From CAWUJT01 sp963922715 (GTDB lineage Bacteria; Pseudomonadota; Alphaproteobacteria; Rhodobacterales; Rhodobacteraceae), in assembly GCA_963922715.1 (NCBI GenBank), contig CAWUJT010000037.1, forward strand, positions 1-19,356: DNA of 19,356 bases, read 5' to 3'. The notes under the pieces are model-generated. The model ran no database searches, was not told where the DNA came from, and worked only from the letters and a program-made list of their open reading frames with translations. The position numbers were made by a program, and so were the translations under genes. Of the stretch, positions 6,898 to 14,060 are shown one piece after another (the stretch's first letter is position 1; the number at the start of each line of letters is the position of its first letter).

Positions 6898-7970
6898 TTT
6901 GTGGCCTCGACCAATCCATAAGGTGGCAACCGGTCTTTGCCAGGAAAAGCCGGAAGGCTTTGCATCAAGCGCCGCCGGATGACTTCCCATTTTGCGCCCA
7001 GAAAAACCAGCAGAGCGCCTAAAAGAAAAATCATCCAAACTATACCGTTTGGGTCGCTTACGGTGAAAATCAACGCCACAACATAACCGACGCCGGCCAC
7101 CAGAAATGACCTGCGATCAATCACGATCGCCACCGCCGCGATGATCAGGAGAAACGCCACAAGTGTGAGATAAGAGAGAGTCGTGTCGACTTCGAACATG
7201 GTAAGTGCGATGGTGTTCACAATGGCCGGTGCAGCAATGATATGCAGCCAAAAGCCAGAGGCTGAACGGCGGCTGACGCGATAGGGATCGCCCATGTCAA
7301 AAGACATTGCGATGGCAAATCCTATCAGTCCCAGGACAATGGTGATCCAGGCAAAGGGCCCATCATTGGTCAGTAGAAAGATATCAAAAGGATTATCAAG
7401 AGTAGCCCCGCGCAAAACAAAAACCGAGCCAACAGTGGCAAAAACGCCCAAAGCCGTCAGGGCAATGGAAAAGGGGATCCGAAAGGCGATATACCAACCC
7501 AAAAGTATCAAAGCGCAAAACCCGGCGGAGAAAGATACTCCAAGGGGTGTCTCTAGGCCAAAGCGGTTAAACAAACCGAAACTAAGTTGAGCGGTAGACA
7601 ATGCCCACATAAGACTGAGGGCAATTGAGGGGGCCACCATACGTCGTTTGAGCGTGAAATATCCTGCGGCAATCGCAATACCCACCAAACCCAATGTTGT
7701 GAAAACCAAAAAGGTTGTGAATGTCGCATCATTTTGAAACAGCGACGTAAAACCCGTAATTCCAGTCCAACCTGCGTAAAGAATGCTCAGACCCACCACG
7801 ATGAAGATTTCATTAAACCCCTTGAACAGCTCAAATGGTTCTTCCTGCGGGGGCATCGCTTGGCGCACACCTGCACGTGATTGCGCAAGCGCCAAGACAG
7901 AGGCCGCTTGCGCTTCGGTAATCATCCCTGCGGCCACCGCCGCGCGCAAATCGTCGCGCTCAAACTTCAC
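6894..7970 (-). CDS. Polytopic membrane protein between hslV and hslU
   Basis: This 358-aa protein has a short cytosolic-looking start (MKFERDDLRAAVAAGMITEAQAASVLALAQ, reminiscent of the N-terminal helices of DUF2157-type membrane proteins). About ten hydrophobic helices follow from residue 50 onward, then a basic tail (VIRRRLMQSLPAF). I do not recognise a function. The GTG start at 7970 overlaps the last 11 bases of hslV (GTGAAGTTTGA), and its TGA overlaps the hslU ATG, so translation of the three genes is probably coupled. This invites the inference that it works with, or is a substrate or membrane adaptor of, HslUV, but only position supports that. Confidence 0.85.
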   Translation of the reverse strand: MKFERDDLRAAVAAGMITEAQAASVLALAQSRAGVRQAMPPQEEPFELFKGFNEIFIVVGLSILYAGWTGITGFTSLFQNDATFTTFLVFTTLGLVGIAIAAGYFTLKRRMVAPSIALSLMWALSTAQLSFGLFNRFGLETPLGVSFSAGFCALILLGWYIAFRIPFSIALTALGVFATVGSVFVLRGATLDNPFDIFLLTNDGPFAWITIVLGLIGFAIAMSFDMGDPYRVSRRSASGFWLHIIAAPAIVNTIALTMFEVDTTLSYLTLVAFLLIIAAVAIVIDRRSFLVAGVGYVVALIFTVSDPNGIVWMIFLLGALLVFLGAKWEVIRRRLMQSLPAFPGKDRLPPYGLVEATK

Positions 7971-8517
7971 TTGCGATCCGTTCCAAGGTCAGATGGTTGT
8001 TTGTATAGACACAAATATCTGCAGCAATGGCCATCGCTTTGCGCGCAATAGCCTCTGCGTCGAGTGGGCTATCCATTAGGGCACGCGCTGCCGCCAAAGC
8101 ATAATTGCCGCCAGAGCCGATCGCCGCCACATCATGTTCGGGCTCCAGAACGTCACCTGCTCCGGTGATAACAAATAGATCATTTGCATCGCAAACAATC
8201 AACATCGCCTCTAATTTTTGCAGGTATTTGTCGGTGCGCCAGTCTTTGGCCAGGTCAATAGCCGCGCGTGAAAGATAGCCCGAAAAGCTTTCTAGCTTCT
8301 TCTCAAGTCGCTCAAGAAGAGTGAAGGCATCGGCTGTTGAACCGGCAAAGCCAGCAAGAACCTCTTGCCCCTCGGCTTTGAGTTTGCGCACTTTTTTCGC
8401 CGAACCTTTGATCACGGTTTGCCCCAAGGAGACCTGTCCATCGCCCACCACAACGATTTCGTTGTTTTTGCGCACAGCCAAAATCGTGGTGCCGTGCCAT
8501 CCTGGAAAACTGCTCAT
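7960..8517 (-). CDS. hslV: HslV, proteolytic subunit of the HslUV protease
   Basis: This 185-aa protein is an N-terminal-threonine peptidase of the proteasome-beta fold that forms the double hexamer capped by HslU. The start at 8517 (MSSFPGWHGTTI) is supported by AAAGGAG about seven bases upstream. The propeptide MSSFPGWHG would be removed to expose Thr10 as nucleophile. VVVGDGQVSLGQTVIKG, KVRKL, AGFAGSTADAFTLLERLE and the IGSGGNYALAAARAL segment all match the family. The ribosome-binding site lies inside the last codons of crtC, whose stop is one base upstream of this ATG. That tight joint with a carotenoid gene is unusual; hslV would usually be expected under its own heat-shock promoter, and no spacer for one is left here. 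Confidence 0.97.
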   Translation of the reverse strand: MSSFPGWHGTTILAVRKNNEIVVVGDGQVSLGQTVIKGSAKKVRKLKAEGQEVLAGFAGSTADAFTLLERLEKKLESFSGYLSRAAIDLAKDWRTDKYLQKLEAMLIVCDANDLFVITGAGDVLEPEHDVAAIGSGGNYALAAARALMDSPLDAEAIARKAMAIAADICVYTNNHLTLERIASEV

Positions 8518-8518
8518 G

Positions 8519-9397
8519 TTAATCTCCTTTCTCAATCTTTATGGAGGTTTTTGATCGGAATAGCCAGTGGGCGCGGCGCGGAACTTTACAAGCAAGCATT
8601 GGTTTTATGAGCGGAGAGGCGAAACGGTCCAGATCGAGCGCTTCGTGAACGCCAAGGCTTTTGTGACCATCGATCATTGTCTCCACCATACTACGCACAT
8701 AAAACGGCGCATCGAGAAGATTTTTCAAAACCTTGGGTTGTGTGCCAGGATCGGCCCGTGTTTCGCGGGCCACAAGCCAGCGGGAGCGCGGCAGCGGTGT
8801 CAAAGGTGGGCCTGGGATTTCTTGCACTGTGCCATCGTTATCAAAGTGCACGCTGAGAGCGAGGCCGGAGCCATCCCGACGCTCTGCATCGTAAAAGGTC
8901 ACAGCACCGTCTGGCGTTGGAAACCGCCCCCAGGTCCAAGACCGAAAATCATCTTCCAAGGCGGATGTGCCAAAATTGGCATCGAAATAGCCATGGCCCG
9001 ACCATTGCCAGCCCGGACGGTCTATTGACACTTCAATTGCAGCGCTGGGGGCAAAGGGCCGCCATACATGGCTGCCATCGTCTTTGAGTGGCGCTTCCAC
9101 GGTTGTCAGGGCATGCGGCCTTAGAACAACCTCCCCGCGCAAGCGATGGCCATGAGGCCAAGCCAGCTCATCAAAGCGGATGATCAGCTTTTGCCCATCC
9201 CAGTGCAAAGAAGACGGGCCAATCTCCAGTGTCTCGGGCGCCAGCCGTAGGGCCGCGCGTCCGCGATCTGTCATGGTCCATCGCCCCCCAGGCCCATAGG
9301 TGGCCACATTGAGACAACAATGATTGGCCGGATCCCGCCGGCCCGACCAGCGATACCAGGGCGAGAACACCGAACCAATGAACGCAATGATTGACAA
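8519..9397 (-). CDS. crtC: CrtC, hydroxyneurosporene synthase (carotenoid 1,2-hydratase)
   Basis: CrtC adds water across the terminal 1,2 double bond of neurosporene/lycopene-type carotenoids in the spheroidene pathway. Diagnostic segments are IIAFIGSVFSPWYRW, RRDPANHCCLNVATYGPGGRWTMTDRG, GPSSLHWDG, HVWRPFAPSA, WQWSGHGYFDANFG and WTWGRF. The reading frame carrying the conserved N-terminal PPNGYAWWYIDGISADGR continues upstream to at least about 9460, just after the crtD stop. It has no ATG, GTG or TTG there. The only ordinary starts are this TTG at 9397 (292 aa, no Shine-Dalgarno) and an ATG at 9766 deep inside crtD. I report the TTG as the conservative start; true initiation may be at a rare codon near 9430-9478 by reinitiation after the crtD stop. 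The stop lies one base before hslV. Confidence 0.88.
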   Translation of the reverse strand: MSIIAFIGSVFSPWYRWSGRRDPANHCCLNVATYGPGGRWTMTDRGRAALRLAPETLEIGPSSLHWDGQKLIIRFDELAWPHGHRLRGEVVLRPHALTTVEAPLKDDGSHVWRPFAPSAAIEVSIDRPGWQWSGHGYFDANFGTSALEDDFRSWTWGRFPTPDGAVTFYDAERRDGSGLALSVHFDNDGTVQEIPGPPLTPLPRSRWLVARETRADPGTQPKVLKNLLDAPFYVRSMVETMIDGHKSLGVHEALDLDRFASPLIKPMLACKVPRRAHWLFRSKTSIKIEKGD

Positions 9398-9462
9398 CGC
9401 ACGGCGGCCATCTGCGCTGATGCCATCAATGTACCACCAAGCATAGCCGTTCGGGGGAACGT

Positions 9463-10935
9463 CTAAGTCAAACCGAGGTCCGTCATGATCGCTGCGGCCG
9501 CATGCTTGCCGGAGAGTGCCGCCATAGGAATGCCCGCGCCCGGATGCACCCCGCCCCCCGCCAGATAAAGCCCGGGGATACGGCTGCGCGCCTGGGGCCT
9601 TTGGAATGTCGCCCGCATCCCGTGCGGGGATCGCCCGTAAAGGGATCCCTCCGATCCAGGAAAGAGGTTGTTGAACACCTCCGGTGTGCTCAGGCTCTGT
9701 GGCCCTGGATCGGGCGTGAACCGCAGGCCCATCTTGGCCAGCCTTGTGAATGTTTCCCTGTGGCATTCTGCCATCTCCTGTGTGTTGGGTGCGCGTCCCG
9801 CGCGTGGCGGGCCGTTCAGAATGATTTCAAACCGCTGCACCGCATCGGGCGCCACCTGGCTGTGATCCTGGGCACAGACATAAAGCGTGGCCTCTATGGG
9901 GCGCTTCCCCTTGCGCAACGCGGAAAATTCATCACTTTGGCTGTCGCCAAAAAAGACGTTGTGCTGGGACAGCGGAACGGTCGCCTCAGGTTTCGCCGCA
10001 AAAGCCCAGACAAAAGCCGATAAGCTGCGCGGTGTCACGCCACTGTGTGGGACAGCTTGTTTAAGCCCTTCGCCCAGATACCCCAATGACAAAGCACGCG
10101 GGTCCCCCGCATAGAGGACAGCATCGGCAACTATACGCTGTGTTGATGTGTGAACGGCGTAGGCCTGACCATTCTGTATTTCAATGTCGCGCGCGAAACA
10201 TGAATAGTGTATGTTCCCTCCGTTGTCGGTAACAACACGCGCCATGGCGTGCGCAAGAGTATGCATCCCGCCTGCCACCCGCCACACCCCGGCTGCTTCC
10301 GCTTGCCAGATCAGGGCAAGCACGGCAGGGGCGTTGAAGGGGGAGCCGCCGACATAGGTGGCATATCGCCCAAAAAGCTGACGAAGGCGCGGATCGCGGA
10401 AGCGCAAAGCTAAGGATTGGGCCAAGCTCACGCTGGGCAGCGCGGCAGCCCAAAGCCTTGGGTTTTGCATAACCGTTTTCACCAGTTGCCAGAGTTTCGG
10501 AGACGGGGTTTCCAAAATGGTTGGGCTAAACGCATCAAACAGCGTTTGGGTATGGATGCAAAACCTTCTGAAGTCCTCAGCAGCCTTTGGTCCAGCAAAA
10601 TCTCGCATAGCCTCTGCCGATTTGTCTGGGTCGGCGTAAAGCATCAACTGTGACCCATCGGGCCAGATGTGCTGTGCCAAACAGTCGAGCGCCGTAAGCG
10701 TGACCTGTTCTTCTAATTGAGCACCTGCGGCTGCAAACAAATCATCGAAAATGGGCCGTAGCGTCATCACCGTTGGCCCCGCGTCGACAGGCCCGGCATC
10801 GGAGGGTAGGGTGCGCATTTTTCCCCCCGGTGCATCATGGGCTTCTAACACCGTCACATCCGCCATACGGCTCAACCGCATAGCGGCCGAAAGCCCGCCG
10901 ATCCCCGCACCAATAATAAGGATTTTTTTCCGCAT
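9463..10935 (-). CDS. crtD: CrtD, hydroxyneurosporene / methoxyneurosporene desaturase
   Basis: This 490-aa FAD-dependent carotenoid 3,4-desaturase of the CrtI/CrtD family acts on 1-hydroxy or 1-methoxy carotenoids at the membrane, between CrtC and later spheroidene steps. The N-terminal Rossmann motif is KILIIGAGIGGLSAAMRLS (GxGxxG at 9-14), then VLEAHDAPGGKMRT and DAGPTVMTLRPIFDDLF. The C-terminal FAD motif is GLYLAGGGVHPGAGIPMAALSG. CrtD rather than CrtI is preferred from the sequence and from the crtC neighbour. The ATG at 10935 starts right before the Rossmann strand; the nearest AGGAG is about 14 bases upstream, rather far, and the frame stays open through the operator region to 10983. 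It is divergent from crtE. Confidence 0.93.
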   Translation of the reverse strand: MRKKILIIGAGIGGLSAAMRLSRMADVTVLEAHDAPGGKMRTLPSDAGPVDAGPTVMTLRPIFDDLFAAAGAQLEEQVTLTALDCLAQHIWPDGSQLMLYADPDKSAEAMRDFAGPKAAEDFRRFCIHTQTLFDAFSPTILETPSPKLWQLVKTVMQNPRLWAAALPSVSLAQSLALRFRDPRLRQLFGRYATYVGGSPFNAPAVLALIWQAEAAGVWRVAGGMHTLAHAMARVVTDNGGNIHYSCFARDIEIQNGQAYAVHTSTQRIVADAVLYAGDPRALSLGYLGEGLKQAVPHSGVTPRSLSAFVWAFAAKPEATVPLSQHNVFFGDSQSDEFSALRKGKRPIEATLYVCAQDHSQVAPDAVQRFEIILNGPPRAGRAPNTQEMAECHRETFTRLAKMGLRFTPDPGPQSLSTPEVFNNLFPGSEGSLYGRSPHGMRATFQRPQARSRIPGLYLAGGGVHPGAGIPMAALSGKHAAAAIMTDLGLT

Positions 10936-10964
10936 GTCATAACAGTTGACTCCTGTTGCACATT

Positions 10965-10982
10965 TGTCCAGTCTGCAAGACA
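10965..10982. promoter_or_regulatory. PpsR/CrtJ-type operator, site 1 of crtD-crtE region
   Basis: The sequence TGTCCAGTCTGCAAGACA fits TGT-N12-ACA, the recognition pattern of PpsR/CrtJ, the aerobic repressor of photosynthesis genes. It lies in the 84-bp region between the divergent crtD and crtE start codons, six bases from a second such site. Confidence 0.75.
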
Positions 10983-10988
10983 AATTAG

Positions 10989-11006
10989 TGTCAGATTTTA
11001 TTTACA
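10989..11006. promoter_or_regulatory. PpsR/CrtJ-type operator, site 2 of crtD-crtE region
   Basis: The sequence TGTCAGATTTTATTTACA is a second TGT-N12-ACA match, ending 13 bases before the crtE start codon. The spacing to site 1 is 6 bp, against 8 bp in the bchC-proximal pair. Bound here, a repressor would cover any crtE promoter and possibly the crtD promoter too. I could not fix the -35/-10 boxes for either gene. Confidence 0.75.
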
Positions 11007-11019
11007 TATCGGGGGTTCT

Positions 11020-11892
11020 ATGCCGCACCTTACGCGAATTGAAACGGCAATAGATGCAAGTCTAGCGCGGGCGACAGCCAAAGGCGCGCCGCGCCAACTG
11101 TCCGATGCTTTGCATTATGCGCTCAAGCCTGGTGGTGCGCGCATACGCCCCACGATCTTGCTTTCGGTGTCGATGGCATGTGGCGATAAGAGCCCAGCGC
11201 TATCGGAGGCTGCAGCGGCGGCGCTGGAGTTGATCCATTGCGCCAGCCTCGTCCATGATGACATGCCCTGCTTTGATGGCGCCGCAATGCGCCGTGGCAA
11301 GCCCAGTGTGCATGTGGCCTTTGATGAAGGCCTTGCATTGCTTGTGGGGGACACATTGATCGTCCAGGCGTTTGAGACGCTGGCGCGCCAGGTGTCTCAC
11401 AATCCCTGTTGCGCCGGGGCCTTGATCACAGAGCTGGCCCATTTCACCGGCGCGCCCCATGGCATTTGCGCCGGCCAGGCCTGGGAGACAGAGCCGCACA
11501 TTGACCTGAGCGCCTATCATCGCGCGAAAACAGGGGCTCTGTTTACGGCAGCCACTCGAATGGGGGCACGCGCGGCGGGGCAAGACCCAGAGCCTTGGAC
11601 GGATCTTGGTGCCCGGATCGGCGAAGCATTTCAAGTGGCCGATGACCTGCTGGACGTTTTGGCGACAGAGGACAGTATGGGCAAACCCAACGGCCAGGAT
11701 GCGCGGCATGATCGTCCTTCTGCGGTGCGTACCTTTGGGCTAAAGGGTGCAATGCAGCGGCTTGACGACATACTGGCCGCGGCGATTGCGTCCATCCCTT
11801 CCTGCCCGGGAGAGGCCGCGTTGGCGGCCCTTGTGCGCAAAACGGCAGAGCGGCTCACGCCTGTGATGCCGACACAAACACCGGCTGAATGA
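11020..11892 (+). CDS. crtE: CrtE, geranylgeranyl diphosphate synthase
   Basis: This 290-aa type prenyltransferase condenses IPP with allylic diphosphates to make GGPP, the precursor of carotenoids and of the phytyl/geranylgeranyl tail of bacteriochlorophyll. The first aspartate-rich motif is DDMPCFD (80-86), followed by MRRGKPSVH, with GDTLIVQAFE at about 110-119. The second is DDLLD (208-212), followed by the GKPNGQD lysine segment (221-227). The substrate-binding KPGGARIRP lies at 36-44. The ATG at 11020 is preceded by GGGGG. Its TGA overlaps the crtF ATG (ATGA), so the two are probably translationally coupled. Transcription begins next to the twin PpsR-type sites. Confidence 0.95.
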   Translation: MPHLTRIETAIDASLARATAKGAPRQLSDALHYALKPGGARIRPTILLSVSMACGDKSPALSEAAAAALELIHCASLVHDDMPCFDGAAMRRGKPSVHVAFDEGLALLVGDTLIVQAFETLARQVSHNPCCAGALITELAHFTGAPHGICAGQAWETEPHIDLSAYHRAKTGALFTAATRMGARAAGQDPEPWTDLGARIGEAFQVADDLLDVLATEDSMGKPNGQDARHDRPSAVRTFGLKGAMQRLDDILAAAIASIPSCPGEAALAALVRKTAERLTPVMPTQTPAE

Positions 11893-13010
11893 CGCTGGTT
11901 GAGACAACGGGCAGAAGGCAACCGAAACCGTGGTTGCCACAACTTATTGCATCACGACGGTTTCAGTCCTGGGCGGCGCGTCTGCCTGTGGTGCGTAGGT
12001 TTGCGCGGCGTGATGGAGAGCGGCTTTTCGATCTCGTATCAGGGTTTGTGTATTCGCAAATTCTTATGGCTGTTGTGGAGTTGCGCATCTTGCACAGATT
12101 GGTTGAGGAAGGGCCGCTGCCGTCAGAGGCCCTGGCACATGGCACAGATCTAAGCCAAGAGGATATAGGGCTAGTTTGCACGGCGGCCTGCGCCTTAGGT
12201 CTTCTGCGGCAAACACGGGGCGGATTTGCGGCGGGCCGTTTAGGTGCGGCCTTTCTTGGTGTTCCGGGGCTTGAGGCGATGGTGCTGCATCATCGCGCCT
12301 TTTATCGCGATTTGGAAAATCCTGTGGCTATGCTTGGTGCAGCGCAAACTGAGCTCTCTCAATTTTGGCCCTATGTGTTTGGGGCCGCCCAGGCCGAAGA
12401 TCCTGTGGCCGCGCGAAGATACTCAAAATTGATGGCGGAAAGCCAGGTTTTGGTGGCCGAGGAAACTTTGGCCCGGATTGATCTGTCCGCAACACGTCAT
12501 GTGCTGGATATTGGCGGGGGCACCGGCGCATTTTTGGAAGCTGTCGGGACAAAATACACGCATATGGACCTTCAGCTTTTTGATTTACCCAACGTTGTGG
12601 ACCCAGCGACAGAGCGCTTCGACCGGGTTGGTTTGCAGCCGCGCGTGCGCATAACGCCGGGCAGTTTTCGCGATGACTCGCTGCCTTTGGGGGCGGATAC
12701 GATCTCTCTTATTCGTGTGTTGTACGATCATGCGGACGACACTGTGCGGGCTTTACTCGGCAAGATTTACGACACTCTGCCGCCCAACGGCACTTTGATT
12801 ATCTCAGAACCGATGCGGGGCGCGGCAAAGCCCACCAAGAGCGGGGATGTTTATTTCGCGTTTTATTGTCGGGCGATGCAGACGGGGAAGTCCAGAAAGC
12901 CAAGCGATATCATCGCACTTCTTCGCTCCTGCGGGTTTGAGAAAATCACTGACCATGGAACATCGCGCCCATTTGTGACGCACGTCCTAAGCGCAAAACG
13001 ACCCGTATAA
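11889..13010 (+). CDS. crtF: CrtF, demethylspheroidene / hydroxyneurosporene O-methyltransferase
   Basis: This 373-aa S-adenosylmethionine-dependent methyltransferase transfers a methyl group to the C1 hydroxyl made by CrtC, giving methoxy carotenoids of the spheroidene series. A winged-helix dimerisation region (about 45-115) precedes the SAM-binding motif VLDIGGGTG (205-213). DLPNVVDPA, LIRVLYDHADD and the NGTLIISEPMRG strand follow, as in plant/bacterial class I O-methyltransferases. It overlaps crtE by ATGA at its start. The twin PpsR sites and promoter for bchC follow its stop directly, although read-through from crtEF into bchC is the classical photosynthesis superoperon arrangement in Rhodobacter. 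Confidence 0.95.
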   Translation: MTLVETTGRRQPKPWLPQLIASRRFQSWAARLPVVRRFARRDGERLFDLVSGFVYSQILMAVVELRILHRLVEEGPLPSEALAHGTDLSQEDIGLVCTAACALGLLRQTRGGFAAGRLGAAFLGVPGLEAMVLHHRAFYRDLENPVAMLGAAQTELSQFWPYVFGAAQAEDPVAARRYSKLMAESQVLVAEETLARIDLSATRHVLDIGGGTGAFLEAVGTKYTHMDLQLFDLPNVVDPATERFDRVGLQPRVRITPGSFRDDSLPLGADTISLIRVLYDHADDTVRALLGKIYDTLPPNGTLIISEPMRGAAKPTKSGDVYFAFYCRAMQTGKSRKPSDIIALLRSCGFEKITDHGTSRPFVTHVLSAKRPV

Positions 13011-13027
13011 TCAATGGAAAGATAAAA

Positions 13028-13045
13028 TGTCAGTTTTAGTTGACA
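13028..13045. promoter_or_regulatory. PpsR/CrtJ-type operator, upstream site of bchC pair
   Basis: The sequence TGTCAGTTTTAGTTGACA matches TGT-N12-ACA and is an extended palindrome (TGTCA/TGACA). It contains the TTGACA -35 hexamer of the presumed bchC promoter. Confidence 0.85.
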
Positions 13046-13067
13046 ATAATTTGTGTAACTTTATTCT
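13040..13067 (+). promoter_or_regulatory. Sigma70-like promoter of bchC
   Basis: A perfect -35 hexamer TTGACA (13040-13045) is followed after 16 bases by TATTCT (13062-13067), four of six matches to TATAAT. The -35 lies inside the first PpsR-type site and the -10 inside the second, so repressor binding would block RNA polymerase. The bchC start codon is about 57 bases downstream of the -10. Confidence 0.55.
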
Positions 13068-13071
13068 GACA
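13054..13071. promoter_or_regulatory. PpsR/CrtJ-type operator, downstream site of bchC pair
   Basis: The sequence TGTAACTTTATTCTGACA matches TGT-N12-ACA. It is separated from the first site by exactly 8 bp, the spacing known for cooperative CrtJ binding at the Rhodobacter capsulatus bchC promoter. Confidence 0.85.
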
Positions 13072-13124
13072 GTTAAATCATCTGCCATTGTGTGAGTCTT
13101 TGTGCGACTTGCAAAGGGGGGGAC

Positions 13125-14060
13125 ATGCTCGCAAGAGCCGTCATCATAACCGATCCACGCGAAGTGAGCGTGGAAGACCTTGCCCTCACTACGCCGGGGC
13201 CACGGGATATTGTTGTCGACATTCATCATTCGGGCATCTCTACAGGAACAGAAAAGCTTTTTTGGTCGGGGGATATGCCGCCCTTTCCAGGTATGGGGTA
13301 TCCGCTTGTGCCGGGTTATGAAGCTGTCGGTGAAGTTGTGGATGCTGGCTTGGAAGCTGATTTCAAACCAGGCACCCGCGTCTTTGTGCCTGGCGCCGCA
13401 TGCTATGGCCCTGTGCGCGGTCTTTTCGGCGGGGCTGCCAGCAGGCTGGTCACCTCACAAGATCGTGCCGTGAAGGTTGATCCAAGTCTTGGGGCCGAAG
13501 GGGCGCTTCTCGCGCTGGCGGCCACGGCCTTTCATGCTTTGTTTGGGTCCCATGCTGAGTTACCAGATTTGATTGTTGGGCATGGTGTGTTCGGGCGTTT
13601 GCTGGCGCGCATTTGTCTTGCCTACGGGCATCAGCCCAAAGTTTGGGAGATTGCGCCCGAAAGAACGGGTGGCGCGCAAGGGTATGACGTTCTTCATCCC
13701 GATGCTGATGAGGCCCGCGATTATTCTATTATCTTGGATGCCTCTGGCAATGGGGCGTTTCTCAATAACTTGATTGCAAGGTTGGTCCGGGGCGGAGAGG
13801 TGGTGCTTGCTGGGTTTTACCCCGCTCCCCTTAGCTTTGCCTTCCCCCCGGCCTTCATGCGGGAGGCGCGCATCCGCGTGGCGGCAGAATGGACCCCAGC
13901 GGATATGCACGCCACGCGTGATTTGATTGAAAGTGACAAACTCAGTCTGGACGGTTTGATCACGCACCGCGCCACGCCCAATGCGGCCGCGCAAGCGTAT
14001 GAGACGGCTTTTGCCGATCCCGACTGTTTGAAAATGATCCTTGATTGGAGGGCGCCATGA
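13125..14060 (+). CDS. bchC: BchC, 3-hydroxyethyl bacteriochlorophyllide a dehydrogenase
   Basis: This 311-aa medium-chain dehydrogenase-like protein oxidises the C3 hydroxyethyl group to acetyl, after the BchXYZ reduction, on the way to bacteriochlorophyllide a. The sequence shows the MDR-type start (LTTPGPRDIVVDIHHSGISTGTE), YPLVPGYEAVGEVVDAG (60-74), VFVPGAACYGPVRGLFGGAASRLV (87-110) and a nucleotide-binding turn GHGVFGRLLA (152-161). The ATG at 13125 has a purine-rich AAGGGGGGG just upstream; an earlier in-frame ATG at 13092 is less likely because family proteins start at MLARAVI-like sequences. The stop overlaps the bchX ATG (ATGA). A PpsR-covered promoter lies upstream. Confidence 0.95.
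   Translation: MLARAVIITDPREVSVEDLALTTPGPRDIVVDIHHSGISTGTEKLFWSGDMPPFPGMGYPLVPGYEAVGEVVDAGLEADFKPGTRVFVPGAACYGPVRGLFGGAASRLVTSQDRAVKVDPSLGAEGALLALAATAFHALFGSHAELPDLIVGHGVFGRLLARICLAYGHQPKVWEIAPERTGGAQGYDVLHPDADEARDYSIILDASGNGAFLNNLIARLVRGGEVVLAGFYPAPLSFAFPPAFMREARIRVAAEWTPADMHATRDLIESDKLSLDGLITHRATPNAAAQAYETAFADPDCLKMILDWRAP

Noticed and set aside
6898..7038. 47-codon N-terminal extension of hslU
   Set aside because: HslU homologues begin at MTNLxPxEIV-like sequence, and the extension overlaps the membrane-protein gene in another frame.
9398..9766. Upstream extension of crtC to an ATG at 9766
   Set aside because: The first ~95 residues are a frame-shifted reading of the conserved C-terminus of crtD and look non-protein-like; such a deep overlap is implausible.
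10936..10983. 16-codon extension of crtD
   Set aside because: It precedes the Rossmann start and would run through the PpsR-type operator; the ATG at 10935 fits the family.
11115..11942. Several minus-strand frames opposite crtE
   Set aside because: They are shadows of the conserved prenyltransferase frame, without ribosome-binding sites or recognisable domains.
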